Below, in pieces: positions 13,641 to 63,515 of a stretch of DNA of 64,000 nucleotides (position 1 is the stretch's first letter; each line of letters starts with the position of its first letter). This stretch comes from Sipunculus nudus (Eukaryota > Annelida > Sipuncula > Golfingiida > Sipunculidae). The notes below the pieces were generated by a model. It was not told the DNA's origin. It did not search any database and was given only the letters and a program-made list of their open reading frames with translations. The position numbers and the translations under genes are program-made. The DNA lies in the NCBI GenBank assembly GCA_026874595.1, contig CM049322.1, positions 44,890,840 to 44,954,839 of the forward strand, in the 5' to 3' direction.

Positions 13641-13919
13641 TTATAAAACCCGCATGTCAGTGTAGGCCAATCACTAACCCGTGTGTCTATAAACATGGTA
13701 AATAGCCATCGGATCAAATTAACTGTCTGCGGGACATCTTTGTCTGATCCTGTTTTTTTTATATTGGGTTTTACCAACATGGTATATGCTGTGTATATAT
13801 AATATGTAATGTTGTTTATGTATATATGTACATATATACTTGTATATGTTAGATCGAACATATTTAACATTAATTAGTTTATCTATCTATCTCTTTATCT
13901 CTCTCTCTCGTTATCCATC

Positions 13920-13951
13920 TAGAGGAATCAAATTTTGTCAGACATTTCTAC

Positions 13952-14020
<69 letters not shown>

Positions 14021-14132
14021 TCCCTGTATAAACGTAGTTCCGTGCAACATTGTTGTTGCAATCATCAGATAAGACGGTATACCAATCAAACTACGTAGTT
14101 GTAAAAATGTCTGACAAAATTTGATTCCTCTA
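13920..14132. mobile_element. 213-bp palindromic MITE with a TA/TG core
   Basis: Terminal inverted repeats of about 38 nt begin TAGAGGAATCAAATTTTG at 13920 and end with the reverse complement at 14132, with one or two mismatches. Inside lie (TA)n at 13954-13986, (TG)n at 13987-14018 and a second inverted pair (ACGTAGTT near 14032 and AACTACGTA near 14088). No coding capacity. TA dinucleotides at both outer ends suit a TA target duplication. Confidence 0.8.
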
Positions 14133-14236
14133 TATTTGTATAATCAAAATGTATTGGTCACATACCATTGATAACGCTAACATTTGTTTAATGCAGATAA
14201 ATAGTAAACTAATGTCTTCTTGTCGATCATGCAAAA

Positions 14237-14288
14237 TAATAATGATAATAATAATAATAATAATAATAATGATAATAATAATAAAATA
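14237..14288. repeat. (AAT/ATG)n trinucleotide repeat
   Basis: AATAATGATAATAATAAT-type simple sequence, about 50 nt. Confidence 0.9.
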
Positions 14289-14820
14289 AAAACAGAGAGA
14301 GCAATCAGAAAATAATCATTGCCTAAATATGATCACCTTGATATCACTGATGCTTATTGATATCATATAAAGAATACATTTACAGTATAAGAATATATAA
14401 ATCTCTTGTACATAAAATCTTATATCAAAAGTCTGCATGTGTATGCATTGTATACTCTTTGTGGCTTTACTTTAAAGACCATATGCGTGCGGTACAAATA
14501 TGACTGTGGCACATGTTTTACAAGGCATTAAATTAAATTAAATTGATTGGTTCACTTTTAACCACTGCACATCTAATCCTCGCGAGTCACCCTATTTTTC
14601 TTTATTTTCTCTCATGTTTTTTCTGCTCAAAATGAAGTGACACTTTATATATCTTCAGTCATACCGACTAGAAATTATTTTCAAACAAATCGTTTTGTTC
14701 TTGTGATCACAGGGAAAATTACTATTGTCATTGCGTATAAATAAGGCCGGGATTAGGAGTAACACGATTAATTGGATGACCATCTACTAAGGTTTAATTA
14801 GATTTGTAATTTGCACAAGG

Positions 14821-15130
14821 TAGGTGCGAATGGCGTAGGTTTTCCCGCGAGACTTGTACAACAGACGACAGGAACGCTGTAAAAACATTGAAACGATTAC
14901 CCGCCAAAGTAATCACTCTTATGCGCATGCGTGACTGTAGCCACCCACTGAAAGTGAATTGTGCCTTTTATTAGCCGCGCGTAAAGTAGTTATACCTGGA
15001 GGTCTCATAAATCGGCGGCTTTGATCTCACCTGAACGCTCTTAATCGGTTAATTCGTGACGGGTCACGCTATTGTGGTCAAACCAATCCTAATGTAACGT
15101 CAGAGTGATCAAATGTAGACTGGTTTCTGT
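14821..15130. other. GC-richer non-coding island
   Basis: Complex sequence with CpGs, a CGCATGCG-like palindrome near 14920, and GATTA/TTAATCGG motifs near 15040. No exon or repeat. Candidate regulatory element by composition only. Confidence 0.3.
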
Positions 15131-15463
15131 CTGGTGCGTGATGTTCGAAAATTAGAAAATTTAGAAAATTATGTCTGTTCATCATCTATTACTCCCTGTC
15201 TGTCGGTTCGTCTCTCTCTGTCTGTCTGTCTCTCTCTCATACAGTGTGCTTCAATGATTTATGTTAGTATCTCTAAATGTATTCAAAATCAATTAATTAC
15301 TACTGTTGGTATTGTGATGGTAAAAAGTGTAATTTTATCGCTTGAAAAGTCAATTTTACAATTTATGAATGCAAATTCCATGGTCACATTTGATTATTTA
15401 GCCGTTCGTACATTCGTAGTTAGTTTTCCGTATACAACAATCAATCAACCAATCAATATATAT

Positions 15464-15467
<4 letters not shown>

Positions 15468-15512
<45 letters not shown>
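15468..15512. repeat. (TA)n microsatellite
   Basis: Alternating TA with one CAAA interruption at the left end. Confidence 0.94.
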
Positions 15513-15516
<4 letters not shown>

Positions 15517-16177
15517 CCAATATAATTAATTAAAACCAGATGTTTTGTCTTCCGGTGGGCTTTTCATGATCGGGGCACCAGTCTACGGGTCAACTGGTCA
15601 AGCTATGACTGGACAGCACCTAAAAGTAACAGGACAATATTAATGGCTGGGGTCATATACTCGGGGTCCCTTAGTGCACATCTGGGACACTGAGTGCGTG
15701 GATGAGTAGGTGGGATGAGTAGGTGGGATGGGGGTGGGTGGGGGGGAGGTCGAAACATGTATATACTGTATAGGATATCGATAACACACCTACATGTAAA
15801 AGATCACATAATTTGAGGATAAAGTTGTTCTTGTTGTATAATACTTAATATAAAGGTATTGCTTTATATCAAACAACTAGTAAAGCTATACACAATTATA
15901 ACACATTTTCTCCTACATTCCCGAAATATCAATTACACATTACTCCTTTTTCCCACCGTTTCACATTTTTCACAGTTTCATTTTTAAGGTACAGACGTGT
16001 ACATCTGCGCTCATTTAAGTCTTTAAAGGGTAAAATAACATTCATAAAAAAGCTTTAGTTCATAATAAATATCTATGTGAACAATAGGTTAAAGTGTTTT
16101 ATTCACCGTTAAAGTCAATTGTGTCGGGCCTGAACACTCTGTAAAAGACAAGAACAGTCGTATGTAGAGGTAAAGCA

Positions 16178-16180
<3 letters not shown>

Positions 16181-16251
<71 letters not shown>
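16181..16251. repeat. (TA)n microsatellite
   Basis: Uninterrupted alternating TA, about 71 nt. Confidence 0.97.
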
Positions 16252-16254
<3 letters not shown>

Positions 16255-16869
16255 TTGTTCCCGTCAGTTAGCGAAGTTTCACGTATTGTGTCTGGACCGG
16301 TAGATTTTCAAAGAAAAGAAAATTAGTCCGGGCGCTCAGTGTATTTTGCCTTGTGAACTGGGTATGGTGCCCACTACCTACAGTGGACCTACACTGGTCT
16401 TGATGGGAAGAAATCGTTAGTCAGGTGCTGCCATCTGGCGAGGAAATGGCGAACTCAAGATATGCAACTGACACTTTTTTTTCCCAAAAGAATTTGTTTA
16501 TCAGTCTTATATATCGATATTATCAATGTGTGTAGAAAGAAAGAAAACAAAGACAAGTGACCAATAGGTCACGACGTTCAGCTAACAGGTATGAACTAGG
16601 GAATTATGAACTAGTATTCACAATGTATAGTCACATTTTGAAGAACATGCTCTCCTAAGTTGTTCCATTAAACTTGAACAAAAGACACTCAGTATAAGCC
16701 TATCATACCGATATACGTGTAAAGTGTAAGGTAATGCTTCCAAAGAGTGAATGAGAGTGAAACACATCATTTGTTCTATATGGAGGGGGGGGCACTGTAC
16801 TTTTTGGAATGGAATCCAGCTCTGGTTATGAATATATATATGGCTTCTAAGTAGATCACAAATAAAAAG

Positions 16870-16901
<32 letters not shown>

Positions 16902-19900
16902 GAAAAAGAGCTCAGAGGCACAAAGTGCCCGTCATGTGTTTAATTAAGAAAGTATGACACCCCCGGTGTCCTAATATCCTCAAAGATTGGCAGGAACCAG
17001 CGGCGTCAATTTATCTTCAAGGGCGGGGGACGTAGGCCTACGAGGGGTAATCAAACTATACGGATAACCGACCGACCTGTATTGACAACACTGCAAGTAC
17101 CCCTTTCAAATTCAAAATAAATAAAACTAGAAACTCGATTTAAAAAGGAAAATGTTTGTTCAGCTTGTTGGGGTTGGGGATTTGTAAACTACATCGATTT
17201 GAAAAAGACAGTAAGCCACAACAGGTACCGCCAACTGCAGGGAAAAAATCACAAAGCGGGTACATGCTTTAACATGTCTGCCACATTTTATAAAAAAGAC
17301 ATCTGCATTTCAAGGGAAGACAAGCACCCGCCGTGTTAGCATTCACTTTTTTTACCAATAATCCAGGTTCATTCGTGCATTTGTAATTGAACACATGTGA
17401 ATATTCCTTGGTGACTTTCCTGAATGCGGGTTATGTGCCAGATTCATACCAAGGCAAAATGTAATCCATTCTTCCTTGGCCCATACAATTATATGAGATT
17501 CCGTTCATGATTGCGTGACAAACACATACACAACCACACACACAAGCATCCCCCTCCCCCATACACAGCAGGGCTTGAAATAACTCCTTTCCGCCTGTCT
17601 CAGACAGACAAACAAGTGCAGGGAAAGGCATTTTCATTTTCATGTTTTACTAATCCGCTGGAAAGGTGAACACCTAGATGTTTTTCACATCAGTACATAT
17701 AGTTAGCTGATAGCTAGTAACGAAGATGAAGAGAAAAACGAAACATTTTACAGGTGGTGTTCCACCGACTCCCTATATATTTTCCAATAAAAATGATCTA
17801 TAGTTTCTTTTACCTTCCGACATTCTCCTTGCTATATTTTTTTCTGGATTCCCCCCCCTGCATAATCGTGTTTTGGATATAACAGTCTTACTATTTAAAA
17901 CATTCGGTTCTTTTTGCGGGCTGGTGTTACAAGCAGGATGGCATGTAAGATGTCAGAATCAGGTTGACACCATAGTCGCTCGAATCCCTATTTCCTGGGA
18001 AAATGGGAAGAAACAGTGCATTTTACACCTCTATAGTGATATTGCCATCTCCGTAAGGCACTACTATATTCTCATATATAGAGGACAGTTTCGTCCATTT
18101 CTTGATAAAAAACATCCACAAATACGGATTCTAACGACTGTGTTTACACTGAAGTGAGACTGATAGTCTAATATGATGGTATAGGATGCATCTTAAGCGG
18201 AATGGCATTTTTATTTCTGCGGAAAGGCAAACCTATATTGCCTTTCCGTTGGAAAGGTGAAAAAAAAATCAAAAGTATTTCGATCCCTGAACAGACACAC
18301 ACACGAACGGGAATGAACGTATAACCTCCTGGAGGAGAAATAGACTGGTGTAGTTGATTTTGAGGTAATGTAGAACAGGCTTTAAGCCATATATGTGAAG
18401 GCGAGACATTATAAACTTCTGTAATCAGCAAAGTTCCATTATCATTTAACCATCCAGATCAATACATGAAACAACTCCCGAGATATGGACATATGTAACG
18501 TAAAAAAATATCTGGGCATGCGAAATTCCAGGCTAATGCCTCTAACCACTCCTGAGATATGCATGAATGTATGCACTTATTTAAAAAGAAAAGAAAAAAG
18601 AAAAGAAAACGTAGCCTGCGCCACTAGTCCTTGTGTACGGGTGACCTATTCAAGATGTACAAAATGCAAAACTTCAGGTCAGTACGTTATGCGTACCACT
18701 CCTGCAATATAAGCATGCATGTATTCTACCCAATACGATTGTGGATGGCGCCATATTATTTATGAGGAATGTTTTTTTCAAAATACGTGGACATGTAAAC
18801 AAATTCTGGCATATACATCAAACCATCCCCGGAAGAGAAGCAATATTCACATACAATGGATGCATTGAGTTATTTCGGAGGTAATCCCAGGTCAAATCAG
18901 CTAGGCACCAATATCATGAAGTCCTGTAATGATGTACAGTTCTGGAAAATTCCACCAAGCAGCTTCTGAGGAATTCTACATGGACAAACTTTGTGGGATA
19001 ACTCCGGCCAAAAACTAATTTCGTACATCGTTTCCATGATACAATAAACATTTACCTTTCCACGTGCAGTAAATGTAATAACAACCCCTTAGTACACACT
19101 AATGTACAACAATCATTTTGACTTAATTTATTGGGTATCATTACAAGATTCACTTTTAGCATGTATTACATAAAACGAATGTAACAGGATATTTTATAAA
19201 TATTTTATGGATTATTATAGTGCTTTATATATGTGCATTTTTGTCCTATTACTAGTATTCATATTCTAATGAAGATTTTGCGCGGTGTTTAAATGACACA
19301 AATATGTATGGATGGCCGCCGACTTCATTGTACAATTTGTTAAACTGTTCACTTCCTAAACAGACGTACAAAGCTGATTACAATATCCCTTGCTCTGCTG
19401 AAGCAGGGGATAAATAATTACTATGATGCCCTTTATTACAAAGATACTGAGTGCATGATGTGGATGCTGTATAAGTCACACAGAAACATAGTTTAATCAA
19501 AATGTACTAACAATCACATGGTTTAATGTGTACTAATAAGTACATTATGATGAAAAGGTGTACAGCTGGATAAGTTTTATATCTGATAGTCATTTACACT
19601 GGGTTTTTGCAACAGTAACATTAGGTCAAGTACACACGATATGGATGGCTTCATATTCAAAAGGTTAAGTTTTCATGGTTTCAAATTTCAAGTATTTCAG
19701 ATACTTCAGTGGACCATATACATCAGATTTCAAGGATTCATTGGGTAAAATTGATGGCCAAAATGCACAAACATTTTGCAGTGTTACAATCTCTGATCAG
19801 TGTTAACATCCAAATTGCCTACCAAATCCGTTTGAAATGTACATGCCACACAACTTATGAAACAAAACCTGGCAAAACCTGTTTTTCATATATATTTTCA

Positions 19901-20645
19901 CCCAAAATGAAATTTGGAAAATGTTTCTTTGACATTTAAAGGTACATTACTTATCTTCACAAGCAGCCATATACCATATATATTACATCAAGAAAGTCAA
20001 AGGATGGTTTGGTGTATTAACATTTGGCTTATAAATACTTCTTTCTTTAAATACATTGACGTTTAACCTATTAAAAGGGTGTCTGAATAGTCAACCACCA
20101 AATTACTGTTTGTGCATAGATGGATCAGCTCCACAAAATATGATTTAATAAATAATCTCTCTGTTTGAATGTGCCATGTGTCCTACTGGGCTGCCATCTA
20201 TTGACTACTTGCATAACCAGAGCAGTATATTCACATGCAGTATCTGTTTTCTGTATATTAGGGAGTATTTAACTCGGTTATAAATACTTGGTACTTAATT
20301 ATTAAAGTCAATGTATTAAAGATGAAAGTGTTTTTTTTTCAAAAAGTTAAATTTCTAGCTTTTAGGAATGTTTGCAAGATGGCAACTGTGTTTTAGAAAT
20401 ATTTACAAGTTAAATAATTTACATCATGTATGTACAACTGATGTATTCTTTTAAGTGAATAATTAAAATGCCTTGATTACATCACAGTTCCGAATATGGC
20501 AACAGAGTATAATGTTTCCTGGTTGGTCCCCCAGACAGTGCTGCTGCATGATATTTCTTGTTTGCTCACATTGGTGGAGCTGCTATATCATGGTTCATGC
20601 TTGCTCCACCAGATGGCCCTGCTGTTGCATAATGAGTATCGAATG
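16252..20645. other. 3' flank of the CCDC191-like gene and intergenic DNA
   Basis: No exon on either strand. It contains a poly-A run (about 16870-16901) and a dispersed repeat at 17395-17560. The stretch immediately left of 20646 is the 3' untranslated region of the minus-strand gene. TTTAAT at 20143 reads ATTAAA on the minus strand and is one possible poly-A signal, but the true end cannot be fixed. Confidence 0.5.
17395..17560 (-). repeat. Dispersed repeat, copy 1
   Basis: Similar by eye to 50985-51180: both have ATATTCCTTGTGAC, a CCATACT/CATACCAAG segment, a TTCATGAGATTTTGTTTGACATG-like segment, and then CA-rich ACAAACACA. Family unknown. Confidence 0.45.
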
Positions 20646-57940
<37,295 letters not shown>

Positions 57941-58120
57941 CAGTCAAGCCTTACACCGGAACTTTCTTCTTCAATGATAAATTCAGCTTTCTAACAGAAA
58001 TAACATGAACATTTCTTTGTTATCATTTTGTCAAAGCGTCCATAGATTCAGGAATGTCTATTGGCCAATCAGAGGCCGTCTGAGGAAGTTTCGGAAAGAA
58101 GGCGGATCTGGCCAATCAGC
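57941..58120 (-). promoter_or_regulatory. CCDC191: Probable promoter of the CCDC191-like gene
   Basis: Upstream of the start codon are an ETS-type CCGGAA (57956-57961), a palindromic ATTGGCCAAT (58060-58069) and CCAATCAG at 58112. There is no TATA box at a usual distance. CCAAT boxes about 125 and 172 nt upstream of the ATG suit NF-Y-driven, TATA-less transcription. Their symmetry would also allow a divergent plus-strand transcript, though no plus-strand exon is seen. Confidence 0.5.
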
Positions 58121-58405
58121 ATCAATGTTTCAGCCAGCGAATCAACAGATTTATAGAAATTTTAGTTATACTGCAATATCAATACATGGAATAATTTGTA
58201 GACCAGAAGCACTTGGCAGAACATTTGATAACCAAAGACTGAGAGGCTGGATAGATGTTGTTGGTAGCTGTGGGTTAAAATAACGAACTTTTCCCCTGCA
58301 ATCCAGACAAATTATTCCAATTATTTTCCCTCTGTTTATAGGTCCTACATATATACCAGTATGCGACATATAATTTTTGGGTTATTTAAAAATAAATGAA
58401 CACCC

Positions 58406-58413
<8 letters not shown>

Positions 58414-58472
<59 letters not shown>
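58414..58472. repeat. (TA)n microsatellite
   Basis: Alternating TA, about 59 nt. Confidence 0.96.
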
Positions 58473-58474
<2 letters not shown>

Positions 58475-59172
58475 AATTTCCTATTTTAATCACATGTTGC
58501 ACCACACAAAAATGATTAAATATCAAATTTACAGAAACTGTGTGCCAAACTGATAACATTTATTACCATATGAAAATAGTTTTCTTAAAATCTTAAGAAA
58601 ACTTCAGATCCATTACTGGGTTTTTAATTTTACTCAAAGCCATACTGAGAGGCATGCAAGGGAATATAAGCCTACGGAGAAGCCGTGAAATGATATACCA
58701 CTTTCAATCTTACTGGTAGTTTAAGTTGTGATTATGAAATAAATATTACTATGAACAATTAATTTGCCGAAAACTGACCTGATGTCAGTCATATATAATT
58801 ACACATTGAGCAGTGCAAACAAAAATGTTATATTCCAAAGCAGGCCTCTCTGTAAGGTTATCAGTTTAAATATTACGCATACAAGAAGTCCTTTATTTCC
58901 AACCGTTCTCACTAAATCGAGTTGCATTATATAAATTTAATTCCCTTACCTGTACAAAATACATATTAATGACCTTTATTGCTAAACACAAGAAAGGAGG
59001 TCACAGTTGTTTTAACGTGATGCATTTAGACTGGAAAGAAATACAGTGGATTTTCCATTTCAATTAATGGAATTTATGTCATTTAACAAAAAAGGTCATA
59101 CAGACCTCCATCATTGGGCCTAAACGTGTGTGTTTGGGGGGGGGGGGGCTTGGAGGGGGCCCTAAAAAGCCT

Positions 59173-59176
<4 letters not shown>

Positions 59177-59252
<76 letters not shown>
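59177..59252. repeat. (TA)n microsatellite
   Basis: Alternating TA with a single TGTA interruption, about 76 nt, directly left of a partial MITE. Confidence 0.96.
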
Positions 59253-59255
<3 letters not shown>

Positions 59256-59263
59256 TCGTGTGT

Positions 59264-59375
59264 TACTGTGGTTGCCTTTTATTCGCGATGGTTTTAATTT
59301 CGCGATATTGGCGAATGTGAAATAATCGCGGATATGAAACCCTCGGGAATTAGATGCCCCATCAACTAAGATAAC
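59264..59375. mobile_element. Partial MITE, ACTGTGGTTGCC family
   Basis: Left end TACTGTGGTTGCCTTTTATT, then CGCGATGGTTTTAATTTCGC and GAAACCCTCGGGAATTAGATG, as in copies b and c. The right end is missing. Confidence 0.7.
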
Positions 59376-59591
59376 TTCTGAATATATACGTGTGAGAGTG
59401 TATGTGTGTGTATGTATATTGAGTTATTAGATCAAGTATACTCGCAACTACGGTCCCGGATGAAAGAAGGCGGAAGCACGGTTTTAAGACCTTAGAAATA
59501 CTCAACTGCAAAGTTTGAGTGGGGGGGTTGGGGCTGTTGTTACCACAAGCGGCTTAATTAATTATGCCCTTTTTCGACCTAAAAATTGAAA

Positions 59592-59594
<3 letters not shown>

Positions 59595-59678
<84 letters not shown>
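59595..59678. repeat. (TA)42 microsatellite
   Basis: Uninterrupted alternating TA, about 84 nt. Confidence 0.97.
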
Positions 59679-59680
<2 letters not shown>

Positions 59681-61153
59681 AAGCGTCTCGCACCGTTTTC
59701 TTTTCTACTTCTTCATGGAGATTTGTGCACAAAGTCTGCTGGTGTTCCCGTTTTACATTTGTTCAGTCAGCTAGCGGGTGTTGCGCCTCCTTTAATCTTA
59801 AGTCCCCTATCCGCCTCTTAGCCCAATTGAAGACAGGACACAAACGTACGTAAAACCTGTTATCTTACCGATAGCCAGTCAATGAAAAGAAGAGATAGTA
59901 TTTTAAGTTTGATATTTTTATTTAAATTTAAAACTGAGGAAATTTTGTATTAAAGCTATATGAAAAAGCACTTGTATAGATAATCTGTGATACAAAAAAA
60001 TTCGAAATTGTTAAAATGAATTTTAATTGAAAACAATGACGACAATAATTATTAGATTAATGAAGGCAAAAACAAAAATGATAAAAGTCATCGGTAATTA
60101 TATTAATACTGTAACTGTTAGCCTGCTACTAATAATTACAATGTCAGGAGTTATTTTGTACAAGCTGATATTTTGCATTTACCTTCGAGACCATGCATTG
60201 CTAAAAATTGATACGTTTTAGATAAAAAAAAAATACGTTTCAGATAGTACATATCTGACAGCGAATATAAACATTGAACAAAACAATTGACCATGTTTAC
60301 ATTATTTTACATTATTGCATTATTTTATTTATTATGATAAATAAATAAGATTTCTAGTTTTAATATTCTATTTATTATTCATGTTTTTAAGATATAAATA
60401 AGAAACTATAATTTAAGGAATCAGTTAATCCAAACCAAAAGTTGAGTCTTATTGTATTACGATTTTCATTATGATGTGACAACAGTTTCTCGTCTTCCGT
60501 TAAAACCAAAAGGCTACAGTAATAATGATATTTTAAGAAGATTCTCGTTATATCATAACATTTTCCTGGATTTCATTCTCAACAATAAGACATACGTATA
60601 CACACGCACATATGGATATTTGTATATATATATATATATATATATTTACATAATAGACGGGTTCACATGAATTTTTTTTTCTCCCTGGGAAGAAATATAA
60701 CAAATCATTATAATTAATAAACATTTATGTAAAATAACTCAGGGAAGACTATAGGAATAGTGTTCACTGGCAACTCTATAACACAAATGGGTCATTTTCA
60801 GCATTTATTTATTTTCAGCACAATTGTCAGTTTGTTTGCATTCACTGTCTATTCATTTTTTTACATTAAATGTTTAATTTTGTATTCAGTCAGTACAGAT
60901 GTTTATGAGAATCCATAGCCAGATTCAGTTAATCCTGCATTATTTAGTTCTCTGTGTTTATATTAAATTAATTTGTTCATTTAATTGACTGTATTCAGAT
61001 CATTTTCATTCAGTTGTTAAATAAGAACTTGAATTATGTTAATCATGTTGGGAACTGTAGGCCCTGTGGCCATTTTTCCTGAATAAAGTTATGTTCTGTT
61101 CCGTTGTTCCAAATAATTCAGCCCTATAGAAGCTTTTAAGCCCGCCTCCAAAA
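59679..61153. other. AT-rich spacer
   Basis: No exon or recognised transposon. Short (TA)n at about 60623-60646. Confidence 0.55.
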
Positions 61154-61623
61154 GCCCCTTTCACACATTCACGGATCAACTTTCCGGGATCATCCGTGTA
61201 AATTTCGGCATCATCCGTATCAACTGCGGCTTTATCCGTGTTCACTTCGGCATCGCCCGTGTTCACTCCGGCATCACCGTGTAAGCATCCGGGATGATCC
61301 CTGGTGCACCGGCATGTTCGGAGAAAAAAAAATATACCTGCGCACTCTTTCGTCCCGGAGTACATGGATTAAAAATGGCCCGTATCACTCCTTGTTGGCA
61401 GCGTGCACCTCCGTGTAGCCACCGAATACATCCGGCAGTCCCCGTGTAGCCACCGGGGGATCCGTATTGAGGCCGGCATCTTCCAACCATGCTCCGGGAT
61501 GATCCGTGTTGCTATCCGTGAATGTATGAAAGCCTCATAAACGAAATCGCGCTGCCGTCCCGGAACACGACGGATTAAAGTCAGGGATGGTCCGTGTTGT
61601 TATACGTGAATGTGTGAAAGCCC
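61154..61623. mobile_element. 470-bp MITE with ATCCGTGT minisatellite core
   Basis: Ends GCCCCTTTCACACATTCACG and CGTGAATGTGTGAAAGCCC are inverted with few mismatches; a second inner right end occurs at about 61509-61535. The interior has 21-24-nt units with CATCCGTGTTCACTTCGGCA-like words. The GGGCTTTCACA-type terminus recalls PIF/Harbinger MITEs (inference). Confidence 0.68.
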
Positions 61624-62176
61624 GAGTACCCTTTGGCAGAGGATTAGGCAACTTAGATAATTTTTTTTCCTCTGGTGTGCCATAGGTGAGGGTTACTAAT
61701 GTCAAATCACATGATTTTGGAAAATTTATTTTGTACGCTTCGGGTCGAGTCAGACCCGATAGCATTTACACATGCGATAGTTATGTTATAACTAGGTTTG
61801 GGCTCATTTAATACACATAACGTCACATTTTAAAAGAATCCTGTGGAGGTGCAAATTTAAATTGGACATATTTATTTTGTTAGGCCCATGTTCCTTGCAA
61901 TATTAGTTGTTTGCAATTCATTCGATTCCTCGGCACTGTCCTGCCTTCTGCATATAAATTTTAAAAAGATCTGTTATCATACCTAACACACACGAACACA
62001 AGGCAGCCAGGAATTCGGTAATCTTCTTTTTCAAGTTGACCACTAAAAAAATCTTTGCCAAGGGACGTATCTAAAAATGCGAGAAAGGTGTCGACAGGCT
62101 AATCCTTTCAGCTGCACGGATTAAATATCATAGCAAGAAACATAGTTGAACCCCTTCTACTTTGTCTCCGACTGTA

Positions 62177-62650
62177 TACCGTGGTTGTATTTTTATTGGC
62201 AAGGGTTTTATTTTCGCGATAATCGCGTATGTGAAATAATCGCAAATATGAAACCCTCGGGAATAAGATGTCCCACCACATAAGATGATCAAAATGGTAT
62301 GATGCTTCTGCACAAACAGATGATTAGTTATCATACCCCTAGAATCAACCTAATCAGCAATCTTATAGGTTCATTGTATCTAAACTTGCCCATGCATATA
62401 AGCATTAATTATATAGCACAATACGCTGTATTTGCAGGGGATATGTCGACTGTGACACAAATTATAAGTAAATGAATGAACTAGAAATGAATGAATAAGT
62501 GAAGTTTTCGTCTTAAATTTAAAATCAATACAAATACTGCTGTACTCAGTGTATATAGATTATGGTGCAACCGCGATTAGGAAACCCTCACAAGACGTTC
62601 AAAATGAAAAAAATCGCGAAATTTCAGCATCGCGAATAAAAAGGCATTAT
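62177..62650. mobile_element. 474-bp MITE, ACTGTGGTTGCC family, copy c
   Basis: Left end TACCGTGGTTG, inner GGCAAGGGTTTTATTTTCGC; right side AATCGCGAAATTTCAGC and GCGAATAAAAAGGCATTAT. Interior TTCTGCACAAACAGATGA is shared with copy b. The right terminus is eroded. Confidence 0.72.
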
Positions 62651-62828
62651 CCAAGACACGGATCGTGTTTTGGGTGATTAAATTTCGAGATCTTGAGCGT
62701 CTGAAGTTCAGGTGGATATTTATGTGTGAGACAGACAGACAGAAATTAGTTAAGATTTATTAAGGTTTTTGTTGAGAGCAGAATCTTTCTTACACAACTT
62801 GTTAATATTCACGAAGTTAGATATTTGA

Positions 62829-62981
62829 TTAAACAGGGTTGCCGTCTCCTTTCTTATGATAAGGATCCCAGTATTCAAAGTCAGCCCTTGTCGCTTGCTC
62901 TAATGCACGATCACGTTTCTTCTTTTTTTCCTTTGACCTTTTCGTCTGTCAGTCTTTCATGGGCAGTGCCATCAACAGAAA
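62829..62981 (-). pseudogene. Frameshifted duplicate of a terminal exon
   Basis: Duplicate of the exon at 63364-63515, with the acceptor (TTTTAG) kept. A one-base insertion in the poly-A-rich Lys-coding part (near 62921) shifts the frame, so a stop follows within a few codons if the same phase is used. Protein changes elsewhere are modest, so the break looks recent. Confidence 0.6.
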
Positions 62982-63363
62982 CTAAAAGTATAATGTACTT
63001 GTTTTACAAAGTGAACTCAAAGGTTAATTGATTTAAATACACAGATATGTGTGTATAATTTTATTCAATCAAATATAAAAAAAATATAATAAATTCTGCA
63101 AGAGTAATTATGCTCTTGAGTTAACAGAGTAAATCTGAAATGTTACATGCAGAGAGCCTATGGAATATGATCCACGCAATTATTCAACTTGTTAAAAACT
63201 ATTTTCAGTGTATCAATACAGGAAAAAAGTCATTTATAGGTGAGCGGGTCTCGGTCCAACAGACCGTGAGCTATAACTATTTTAAATCAATTTTGTATGG
63301 AAGTCTTATCTTTCTTTTGAATGACAACACAACGTGTTAATATTTATTAATTTAGATATTGGA

Positions 63364-63515
63364 TTAAACAGGGTTGCCGTCTCTTTTCTTATGAAAAGGC
63401 TCCCAGTATTCAAAGTCTGCCCTTGTCGCTTGCTCTAATGCACGATCACGTTTCTTCCTCTTTCCTTTGACCTTTTCGTCTGTCGGTTCTTCATGGGAAG
63501 TGCCATCAACAGAAG
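63364..63515 (-). CDS. Terminal coding exon of an unidentified gene
   Basis: 152 nt: acceptor TTTTAG at 63516-63521, then 49 codons in phase 1 and a TAA stop at 63364-63366. The sequence is hydrophilic and basic: HEEPTDEKVKGKRKKRDR, then ALEQATRADFEYWEP and FHKKRDGNPV at the C-terminus. The exon is supported by a clean acceptor, codon-like composition and a tandem copy whose changes are partly conservative. I do not recognise the family. The rest of the gene must lie right of the window or in micro-exons I could not find. Confidence 0.55.

Larger units (their letters stand above)
58121..59263. other. AT-rich spacer
   Basis: No exon seen on either strand. Contains (TA)n tracts at 58414-58472 and 59177-59252 and a G run near 59137-59147. 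Confidence 0.55.

Noticed and set aside
15134-15529. 131-codon plus-strand frame
   Set aside because: It runs from unique AT-rich DNA through a CT tract into a TA tract, has no family resemblance or splice context, and its end is microsatellite.
61039-61490. Two overlapping minus-strand frames with Asp/Thr/Gly repeats
   Set aside because: They translate the ATCCGTGT minisatellite core of a MITE; the periodic peptide simply mirrors the DNA repeat.
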